64,000 bases of DNA, taken from PBB1 sp046154125. GTDB lineage: Bacteria > Pseudomonadota > Gammaproteobacteria > Burkholderiales > Burkholderiaceae_C. The first letter of the stretch is position 1; every line of letters begins with the position of its first letter. Shown here one piece after another: positions 33,635 through 40,678 of the stretch. The translations under genes and the position numbers were made by a program. Below the pieces are notes generated by a model. The model was not told the DNA's origin. It did no database searches and saw only the letters and a list, made by a program, of their open reading frames with translations. Where the stretch lies: contig JBJXEJ010000115.1 of assembly GCA_046154125.1 (NCBI GenBank), forward strand, positions 1 through 64,000, written 5' to 3'.

Positions 33635-34078
33635 ATGGACCTACGCAAACTCAAGACGCTGATCGACCTGGTGTCGGAATCGAACATCTCCGAGCTGGAA
33701 ATCACCGAGGCCGACGGCAAAGTACGTATCGTGAAGGCCGACCCGCACGCGGCTGCACCGACCTACTTCGCTGCACCGCCGATGCCGCGCCCAGTGGCTG
33801 CAGAGCTGCAGCCCACTGCAGTGGCCGAAGAGGTCGTCCCGGTCGGTCACACCGTGAAGTCTCCGATGGTCGGCACCTTCTACCGGGCCTCCAGCCCCGG
33901 CGGCAAACCTCTGGCCGACATTGGCTCCGAGGTGAAAGAAGGCGAACCGATCTGCATCATCGAAGCCATGAAGATCATGAACGAGATCGAGGCTGACAAG
34001 TCCGGAAAGGTCACGCGCATCCTCTGCGAGAACGGCCAGGCGGTGGAATTCGGACAGCCTCTGTTCATCGTCGAATGA
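33635..34078 (+). CDS. accB: Acetyl-CoA carboxylase biotin carboxyl carrier protein
   Basis: AccB carries biotin for fatty acid synthesis. The 147-residue protein has an N-terminal helical part, a Pro/Ala-rich linker and the C-terminal biotinyl domain with the modification motif EAMKIM (biotin on Lys113). ATG 33635 agrees with the family start MDLRKLKTLIDLV. It is 13 bases before accC. Confidence 0.97.
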   Translation: MDLRKLKTLIDLVSESNISELEITEADGKVRIVKADPHAAAPTYFAAPPMPRPVAAELQPTAVAEEVVPVGHTVKSPMVGTFYRASSPGGKPLADIGSEVKEGEPICIIEAMKIMNEIEADKSGKVTRILCENGQAVEFGQPLFIVE

Positions 34079-34091
34079 TCCGGGCGCATTG

Positions 34092-35441
34092 ATGTTCAAG
34101 AAGATCCTGATCGCCAATCGAGGCGAAATCGCACTGCGAATTCAGCGCGCGTGCCGCGAGCTCGGCATCAAGTCGGTGGTCGTTTATTCCGAAGCCGACC
34201 GCGACGCCAAGTACGTGAAACTGGCCGACGAGGCCGTGTGCATCGGCCCGGCAGCCTCGTCGCTGAGCTACCTGAACATGCCGGCGATCATCTCGACCGC
34301 CGAGGTCACCGACGCCGAAGCCATTCACCCAGGCTACGGCTTCCTTTCCGAGAATGCCGACTTCGCCGAACGCGTCGAGCGCAGCGGGTTCACCTTCATC
34401 GGGCCGACGCCCGAATGCATCCGCCTGATGGGAGACAAGGTGTCTGCCAAGCAGGCGATGATCAAGTCGGGGGTGCCATGCGTTCCAGGCGGTGAGGGAG
34501 CGCTGGGCGAGGACCCGCGAGAAATCGTCCGTTGCGCTCGCGCCATCGGGTACCCGGTGATCATCAAGGCGGCCGGCGGCGGCGGCGGGCGCGGCATGCG
34601 GGTCGTACACACCGAGGCAGCCCTGCTGAACGCGGTGCAGATGACGCGCTCCGAGGCGGGAGCGGCCTTCGGAAACCCGTCGGTCTACATGGAAAAATTC
34701 CTGGAGAACCCCCGGCATATCGAGATCCAGGTGCTGGCCGACCAGCACCGCAATGCGGTCTGGCTGGGCGACCGCGACTGTTCGATGCAGCGCCGCCACC
34801 AGAAGATCATCGAGGAAGCACCCGCACCGGGCATCCCTCGTCGCGTGATCGAGCGCATCGGTGAACGCTGCGCCGCCGCGTGCAAGAAGATCGGCTATCG
34901 CGGCGCGGGCACCTTCGAGTTCCTGTACGAGAACGGCGAGTTCTTCTTCATCGAGATGAACACCCGCATTCAGGTCGAACACCCGGTCACCGAACTCGTC
35001 ACCGGAATCGACATCGTGCAGATGCAGATCCGGGTGGCGGCGATGGAGAAGCTGCCGTTCACACAGCGACAGATCGAATGTCGCGGCCATTCGATCGAAT
35101 GCCGCATCAACGCGGAAGATCCTTACAAGTTCACGCCGTCACCAGGTCGCATCACCACCTGGCACCCGCCCGGTGGACCGGGCGTGCGGGTCGACTCGCA
35201 CGTCTACACGAACTACTTCGTCCCACCGAACTACGACTCGATGATCGGGAAAATCATCGTGCACGGCGACACCCGCGAGCAGGCTCTCGCGCGCATGCGC
35301 ATCGCGCTGTCGGAAACGGTGATCGAGGGCATCTCGACCAACATCCCGCTGCACCGCGAATTGATGGTCGACGCGAAGTTCGTCGAAGGCGGCACCAGCA
35401 TCCACTACCTGGAAGGCTGGATGAGCGAGCACAAGCGGTGA
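34092..35441 (+). CDS. accC: Acetyl-CoA carboxylase biotin carboxylase subunit
   Basis: AccC carboxylates biotin on AccB using ATP and bicarbonate. The 449-residue protein has MFKKILIANRGEIALRI, the ATP-grasp glycine loop KAAGGGGGRGMRVV, EKFLENPRHIEIQVLAD, and the FIEMNTRIQVEHPVTE metal and catalytic segment. The ATG 34092 overlaps nothing and has an in-frame TTG just upstream that is less likely. It forms a pair with accB and is followed by prmA at 24 bases. Confidence 0.97.
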   Translation: MFKKILIANRGEIALRIQRACRELGIKSVVVYSEADRDAKYVKLADEAVCIGPAASSLSYLNMPAIISTAEVTDAEAIHPGYGFLSENADFAERVERSGFTFIGPTPECIRLMGDKVSAKQAMIKSGVPCVPGGEGALGEDPREIVRCARAIGYPVIIKAAGGGGGRGMRVVHTEAALLNAVQMTRSEAGAAFGNPSVYMEKFLENPRHIEIQVLADQHRNAVWLGDRDCSMQRRHQKIIEEAPAPGIPRRVIERIGERCAAACKKIGYRGAGTFEFLYENGEFFFIEMNTRIQVEHPVTELVTGIDIVQMQIRVAAMEKLPFTQRQIECRGHSIECRINAEDPYKFTPSPGRITTWHPPGGPGVRVDSHVYTNYFVPPNYDSMIGKIIVHGDTREQALARMRIALSETVIEGISTNIPLHRELMVDAKFVEGGTSIHYLEGWMSEHKR

Positions 35442-35465
35442 GGCCTGCCGGCCTTGGGGGTTGAC

Positions 35466-36368
35466 ATGGTCGAACTGCTGCTGCTTTGCCCGCAGGACGA
35501 GGCCGAGACGGTTTCGGATGCGCTGATGGACGAACTCGGCGCGCTGTCGGTGTCGGTCGAGGATGCCGATGCCGATACCGACGCCGAACGTGCCCTGTTC
35601 GGTGAACCAGGCATGCCGGCGCCCCGCGGCGGTTGGGATCGCTCGATCGTGAAGGCGCTGTTCGATGACAACGACGCGGCCCGGGATGCGGCCGACACGC
35701 TGCTGGCACAGGACTGGGCGAGCGCCGTGCAACTGCAGTCGATCACGCCCTTGGTCGATCAGGACTGGGTGCGACTGACGCAATCCCAGTTTGCACCGGT
35801 GCCGGTGACCCCGAGCTTCTGGGTGGTGCCGAGCTGGCACCAGGCACCATCCGAAGCGCTGAAGGTGATCAGTCTCGACCCCGGGATGGCCTTCGGCACA
35901 GGCACGCACCCGACGACGCGGATGTGTCTGCGCTGGATCGCGCGACGGGCCCCCGAACGTGCAGCGACATGGTCGCGCGTGCTCGACTACGGCTGCGGGT
36001 CAGGCATCCTCGCGATCGGTGCGGCGCTGCACGGCGCGCAGGGTGTCGAGGCGGTTGACATCGACCCGGCTGCGGTGCAGGCAACACAGGACAACGCCAA
36101 CGCCAATCAGGTCAGCGTGCGCGCCGGTCTTCCCGACCTCGCGAGCGGCGGGTACCCGTTGGTGTTCGCGAACATCCTGGCCACACCGCTCAAGCTGCTC
36201 GCGCCTCTGCTTTGCGGCCATGTCCTGGCCGATGGTGAGCTGGTGCTGGCCGGCATCCTGGAGCGGCAGGCCACCGAGCTGATCGACGCGTACGCGCCGT
36301 GGCTCCAGCTGTCGGTCGACGACAGCGAGGACGGCTGGATATTGATGACCGCCCGCAGGTCAGCCTGA
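35466..36368 (+). CDS. prmA: Ribosomal protein L11 methyltransferase
   Basis: PrmA methylates ribosomal protein L11. The 300-residue protein has an N-terminal L11-binding domain and a SAM-dependent methyltransferase domain with GMAFGTGTHPTTRMCL and VLDYGCGSGILAIGA (motif I) and NILATPLKLLAP (motif IV). It lies 24 bases after accC. Confidence 0.95.
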   Translation: MVELLLLCPQDEAETVSDALMDELGALSVSVEDADADTDAERALFGEPGMPAPRGGWDRSIVKALFDDNDAARDAADTLLAQDWASAVQLQSITPLVDQDWVRLTQSQFAPVPVTPSFWVVPSWHQAPSEALKVISLDPGMAFGTGTHPTTRMCLRWIARRAPERAATWSRVLDYGCGSGILAIGAALHGAQGVEAVDIDPAAVQATQDNANANQVSVRAGLPDLASGGYPLVFANILATPLKLLAPLLCGHVLADGELVLAGILERQATELIDAYAPWLQLSVDDSEDGWILMTARRSA

Positions 36369-36400
36369 GGTAGCGCCGACGGTCTGCGTGGCATCATTCC

Positions 36401-37531
36401 ATGATGAATCTGGCCACCCGTTGCACCGCTTGCGGAACCATCTTCCGAGTGGTTCAGGACCAGCTCAAGGTATCCGAAGGCTGGGTGCGTTGCGGGCGCT
36501 GCCAGGCGGTGTTCGATGCGCAGCAGAACCTGTTCGATCTCGAGCGCGAGGCGCCTCCGCCCTGGCAGTCTGACGCGCAATCACCTGCAGCGGCCAGAGC
36601 GATGGACGCGACTGACGCGTCTGGGTCGGACACAGCGCCGGCTGATGCAACCGCTGTCATCGAAAACGACCTGGCTGCAGCGACAGCGGATTCGGAGCCC
36701 GACGACCTCGATGCACTCCCCGATCCGGGTGAGGTTCCTGAGCCGTCCCCGTCGCCCGATCTCGATCACATCAAGACCGCCCTGGAAACCCCGGCCGAGT
36801 CGATGCTCGAGTTCAAGCGACTCGAGGATGCCGACGCATCGCTGTCGCCTGACGAGGCCGACAACGTGCCGGTGACGACTGCCGAGGCCGAATCGGCGGC
36901 AGTCGAATCGGCAGAGGGAGTGCCCGGCACAGCCTCAGATGGCGAAGTGGCGACTGAAGCAGCGCCAGCCGAAGCCTCGGCCGAGTCCTCGACTTCCATG
37001 CCCGACTTCGTTCTGCAGGCCGAGCGAGAACAGCGGTGGGAGCAACGGCCGGTCCGTGCAGCCCTGGCGGTGCTGGCCTTGATGGCGGCGCTGGGACTGG
37101 CGCTGCAGATCATCGGTCATTACCGTCAGCGCATCGCGGCGCAGTGGCCGGAGTCGGCACCCTGGCTGCAACGTTACTGCGCCGCGTTCGACTGCCGCCT
37201 TGACCCCTTGCGGCGCATCGACGACGTGAGCATCGAAAGCACGGCACTGACCCAGGCCGATGCCGGCCTGCAGGGCGAAGGTATTCCGAACGCCCTCCGG
37301 TTGGCCGTGACCCTGCGCAACCGTGGTGAGTTGCCAATCGCGATGCCATCGGTCGACCTGAGCCTGACCGGTGCGGACGGCGAACTGTTATCCCGTCGCT
37401 CGCTGGCACCTGCCGATTTCCAGGTCAACGATCCCCGATTGGTACCAGGAGTCGACTCGCCGCTGTCGGTCAGTTTCTCGGTCACCGGCCGTCGTGTCAG
37501 CGGCTACACCGTCGAGGTCTTCTACCCCTGA
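36401..37531 (+). CDS. MJ0042-type zinc-ribbon membrane protein with DUF3426
   Basis: The 376-residue protein begins with a zinc ribbon of the CxxC-CxxC type (Cys8, Cys11, Cys31, Cys34), as in the MJ0042 family, then an acidic Ala/Glu/Pro-rich region (about 50-215), one membrane helix near residues 220-242, and a C-terminal domain (about 260-376) matching DUF3426 (GIPNALRLAVTLRNRGELPIAMPSVDLSLTGADG). It sits between prmA and a PfkB kinase, as commonly in betaproteobacteria. Function is unknown. Confidence 0.85.
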   Translation: MMNLATRCTACGTIFRVVQDQLKVSEGWVRCGRCQAVFDAQQNLFDLEREAPPPWQSDAQSPAAARAMDATDASGSDTAPADATAVIENDLAAATADSEPDDLDALPDPGEVPEPSPSPDLDHIKTALETPAESMLEFKRLEDADASLSPDEADNVPVTTAEAESAAVESAEGVPGTASDGEVATEAAPAEASAESSTSMPDFVLQAEREQRWEQRPVRAALAVLALMAALGLALQIIGHYRQRIAAQWPESAPWLQRYCAAFDCRLDPLRRIDDVSIESTALTQADAGLQGEGIPNALRLAVTLRNRGELPIAMPSVDLSLTGADGELLSRRSLAPADFQVNDPRLVPGVDSPLSVSFSVTGRRVSGYTVEVFYP

Positions 37532-37633
37532 TTTCCATCGCCGCCGATCGATCCAAGACCCGCAACGGTCGCGATCGATCCCGAAACCTGTCGGGCAATC
37601 GTTGACGACACCTGCCCACCCACCGGAGCACCC

Positions 37634-38539
37634 ATGCCTGCGTTGATTTGCGGATCCCTTGCGTTCGACACCATCACCACATTTCCTGGTCGCTTCGCCG
37701 AGCAGATCCTTCCCGAGCAGGTGCACATCCTCAATGTGTCCTTTCTGGTGCCGACCCTGCGGCGTGAGTTCGGTGGCTGCGCAGGCAACATCGCCTACAC
37801 GCTGAGCCAACTCGGGGGCGAGCCGGTCGTTCTGGCCGCACTTGGCAGCGACGGGGCCGACTATCTGCAACGCCTTGCATCCTGGAAAGTCAGCACCGAA
37901 TACGTCGCCACGATCGCCGACAGCTTCACCGCGCAGGCAATCATCATCACCGACAGCAGCAACAACCAGATCACCGCGTTTCACCCCGGCGCGATGCAGT
38001 CAGCGCAGCGCACACCGGTGCCGACTGGAACCGACATCCGCATTGCCATCATCGCGCCGGATGGTCGCGACGCCATGATCGAGCACGCCGCGCAACTTTC
38101 CGATGCGGGTGTCCCGTTCGTCTTCGATCCGGGTCAGGGTCTGCCGATGTTCGACGGCGCCGAACTGCGACGCTTCGTGGCGCAGGCCCGCTGGGTTGCC
38201 GTCAACGACTACGAAGCACGCATGCTGTGCGACCGCACAGGGGAGACGCTTGAATCCCTGTCAACGTCGCATCTCGCGGGCGTCATCGTCACATTGGGTG
38301 CCGAAGGTTGCGACGTCTGGGAACAGGGAACCTGCACCCACGTACCGGGAACACGTCCAACCGAAGTAGTCGATCCAACCGGATGTGGAGACGCCTTCCG
38401 CGGGGCCTTGCTGTATGGCCTGGAGCGCGGTTGGTCCTTGCTTCGATGCGTCGACCTCGGCAACCGCATCGGTGCGCTGAAGATCGCCTCCAGGGGGGGG
38501 CAGAACCACCGGATCGACACTGGCGTTCTCGACCTCTAA
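37634..38539 (+). CDS. PfkB-family carbohydrate (adenosine/ribokinase-type) kinase
   Basis: The 301-residue protein has the PfkB signatures: FGGCAGNIAYTLSQLGGEPV near residue 45 and the C-terminal catalytic loop DPTGCGDAFRGALLYGLERG (Asp base). The sugar or nucleoside substrate is not clear; genes at this position are often labelled adenosine kinase-like or ribokinase-like. It follows the zinc-ribbon gene by 102 bases and is convergent with the H1-like gene. Confidence 0.9.
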   Translation: MPALICGSLAFDTITTFPGRFAEQILPEQVHILNVSFLVPTLRREFGGCAGNIAYTLSQLGGEPVVLAALGSDGADYLQRLASWKVSTEYVATIADSFTAQAIIITDSSNNQITAFHPGAMQSAQRTPVPTGTDIRIAIIAPDGRDAMIEHAAQLSDAGVPFVFDPGQGLPMFDGAELRRFVAQARWVAVNDYEARMLCDRTGETLESLSTSHLAGVIVTLGAEGCDVWEQGTCTHVPGTRPTEVVDPTGCGDAFRGALLYGLERGWSLLRCVDLGNRIGALKIASRGGQNHRIDTGVLDL

Positions 38540-38563
38540 GGAGCGTCGCGCACGCCGCGCGAA

Positions 38564-38590
38564 ATAAAAAAACCCGGCCGAAGCCGGGTT
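38564..38590 (-). terminator. Intrinsic terminator of the H1-like gene
   Basis: AACCCGGC and GCCGGGTT (38571-38578 and 38583-38590) form an eight-base GC-rich stem with a CGAA loop. Read on the minus strand it is followed by a run of T residues (38564-38572 on the plus strand are A-rich), the classical pattern. It serves the minus-strand H1-like gene and also separates it from the convergent kinase. Confidence 0.8.
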
Positions 38591-38628
38591 GCTTGCAAAC
38601 GAAAGCCCGCATGGCGCGGACCTTCGCG

Positions 38629-39108
38629 TTACGGCTTGGAGCCTGTGGGAAACGGCCACGCAGCCTGGGGGCTGAGCGTCGTCTTGGCAGCCGGCGCGGC
38701 AGGTTTGGCCACCGCCGGAGCAGCGGCTGGGGTAGCGGGCGCCTTCTTCGCTGCAGCTTTCTTCGCGGGCGCTTTGGCTGCGGCCTTCTTCGCAGGGGCC
38801 TTGGCAGCGGCCTTCTTGACGACGACCTTCTTGGTCCCCGCCTTCTTCGCTGGCGCCTTCTTGGCCGGAGCGGCCTTCTTGGCTGGAGCCTTCTTGGCCG
38901 GAGCGGCCTTCTTCGCCGGCGCCTTCTTGGCCGGAGCCTTCTTGGCCGGAGCGGCCTTCTTCGCCGGCGCCTTCTTGGCTGGAGCCTTCTTGGCCGGAGC
39001 GGCCTTCTTCGCCGGCGCCTTCTTAGCCGGCGCAGCCTTCTTGGCTGGAGCAGCGGCCTTCTTCGCAGGGGCCTTCTTGGCCGGAGCGGCCTTTTTCGCA
39101 GTTGCCAT
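38629..39108 (-). CDS. Histone H1-like lysine/alanine-rich DNA-binding protein
   Basis: The 159-residue protein is made largely of AKKAPAKKA- and AAPAKKA-type repeats (about 4-124), with a short Val/Lys block (GTKKVVVKKA, 91-100) in the middle and a Pro/Ala/Thr-rich tail ending WPFPTGSKP. Such proteins of betaproteobacteria resemble the tail of eukaryotic H1 and bind DNA without sequence preference. AAGGAG is 11 bases before ATG 39106-39108. It is on the same strand as nrdAB, downstream by 216 bases, with its own terminator. Confidence 0.9.
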   Translation of the reverse strand: MATAKKAAPAKKAPAKKAAAPAKKAAPAKKAPAKKAAPAKKAPAKKAPAKKAAPAKKAPAKKAPAKKAAPAKKAPAKKAAPAKKAPAKKAGTKKVVVKKAAAKAPAKKAAAKAPAKKAAAKKAPATPAAAPAVAKPAAPAAKTTLSPQAAWPFPTGSKP

Positions 39109-39324
39109 TACATTTCTCCTTGATCAAGTTAAAGAAGCACTGTCCTGTTCCCGCAAAAGCCGGCCCCAGACAGTTATTCATCACCCGGAAACTGCCCTTG
39201 AGAGGCGCCCCGGTGCGATGAATCGGGTATCAAATCGAGAGCAGCGCTTCTGCGTCGTCGCCACTCGATCTGCAAATCTTGATCTGTTCACATTCGTCTC
39301 GCGCGTTACCGCATCCGACGTCTA

Positions 39325-40533
39325 TCAATCCCATGAGAGTGCACCACCAGATTGGTATTCGGTGACACGCACCTCGAAGAAATTGCTTTCTTTCTTCAGG
39401 TCGATCATTTCGCTCATCCATGGAAACGGGTTTTCCTCGTTTGGAAACAGCGCTTCCAGACCGATTTGCGTGGCGCGTCGGTTGGCGATGTAGCGCAAAT
39501 ACCCTTTGAACATGGACGCATTCATCCCCAGAACACCACGGGGCATGGTGTCCTCAGCGTAGCGATATTCGAGTTCGACCGCTCGCATGAAAAGCGCCTT
39601 GATTTCGGCCTTGAATTCCGCCGTCCAGAGCAGGGGGTTCTCCAACTTGATCTGGTTGATCAGGTCGATGCCGAAATTGCAATGCATCGATTCGTCGCGC
39701 AGGATGTACTGATACTGAGTCGAGGCGCCGGTCATTTTGTTCTGCCGACCGAGCGCCAGAATCTGCGTGAATCCGACATAGAAAAACAGACCTTCCATCA
39801 GACAGGCGAAAACGATCAGCGATTTCAGGAGTTTCTGGTCGTTTTCTAGCGTGCCGGTGTTGAAGTGCGGGTCCATCACCGCCTCGATGAACGGAATCAG
39901 GAACTGGTCCTTGTCCCGGATCGAGGCTACCTCGTTGTAGGCGTTGAAGATTTCTCCCTCGTCGAGCCCAAGCGATTCGACGATGTACTGGTATGCGTGG
40001 GTATGGATCGCCTCTTCAAAGGCCTGGCGCAGTAAAAACTGCCGGCATTCCGGCGCGGTGATGTGCCGGTACGTTCCCAGCACAATGTTGTTGGCGGCGA
40101 GCGAATCTGCGGTCACGAAAAACCCGAGGTTACGCATGATGATTCGGCGCTCATCATCGCTCAACCCATTTGGATCTTTCCATGTCGCAATGTCGCGCGA
40201 CATGTTGACTTCTTGCGGCATCCAGTGGTTTGCGCACGTGGCAAGATACTTTTCCCAAGCCCACTTGTACTTGAAAGGGACCAGTTGATTGACATCGGTC
40301 TGGCCGTTGATGATGCGTTTATCAGCCGCCACCACCCGCCGCTTCTCGGCGGTTTCAACCGGTACGCTCGATGTCCGGCGACTGGAAGCGCTGAAACCGG
40401 CAACTCGCTTCGAATCCGGATCGGAGAGGCCCACATCAGCTGAACGGCTCTGAATTTCTTCAGGAATCCGCGGTGTCGAAAGGGCCGCCATCGACGGCAT
40501 CGGTGATTTAATTTCTTCTTCCCAAACCAACAT
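39325..40533 (-). CDS. nrdB: Ribonucleoside-diphosphate reductase, small (radical) subunit, class Ia
   Basis: NrdB stores the tyrosyl radical needed for ribonucleotide reduction. The 402-residue protein has the iron-binding string FEEAIHTHAYQYI (Glu, His and the radical Tyr four residues after His), LMEGLFFYVGF and RDESMHCNFGIDL (Glu and His ligands). An N-terminal extension of roughly 65 residues precedes the conserved fold. The start ATG 40531-40533 fits a promoter just upstream; a longer frame reaches 40581. It follows nrdA by 145 bases. Confidence 0.96.
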   Translation of the reverse strand: MLVWEEEIKSPMPSMAALSTPRIPEEIQSRSADVGLSDPDSKRVAGFSASSRRTSSVPVETAEKRRVVAADKRIINGQTDVNQLVPFKYKWAWEKYLATCANHWMPQEVNMSRDIATWKDPNGLSDDERRIIMRNLGFFVTADSLAANNIVLGTYRHITAPECRQFLLRQAFEEAIHTHAYQYIVESLGLDEGEIFNAYNEVASIRDKDQFLIPFIEAVMDPHFNTGTLENDQKLLKSLIVFACLMEGLFFYVGFTQILALGRQNKMTGASTQYQYILRDESMHCNFGIDLINQIKLENPLLWTAEFKAEIKALFMRAVELEYRYAEDTMPRGVLGMNASMFKGYLRYIANRRATQIGLEALFPNEENPFPWMSEMIDLKKESNFFEVRVTEYQSGGALSWD

Positions 40534-40555
40534 GGTGCACTTCCAGTAGATATTG

Positions 40556-40583
40556 ATTATCCAAGCGATGTGACAAAACACAA
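40556..40583 (-). promoter_or_regulatory. Candidate promoter of nrdB
   Basis: On the minus strand TTGTGT (40578-40583) and GATAAT (40556-40561) are spaced by 16 bases, with the -10 about 23 bases before the nrdB start. This would allow nrdB, and perhaps the H1-like gene, to be made apart from nrdA. Confidence 0.4.
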
Positions 40584-40678
40584 AGCATTAATTGCCGGAT
40601 ACCGCATCGCGCAGTTCGCATTCGTTGCGCTGTCGCGTCGCCTCTTATCGATCCACGCAACGAATCAGCGGCGGGCGC

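Noticed and set aside
38860..39100. Regular repeats resembling a CRISPR array
   Set aside because: The repeats are in frame and encode Lys/Ala/Pro units of an H1-like protein; there are no unique spacers.
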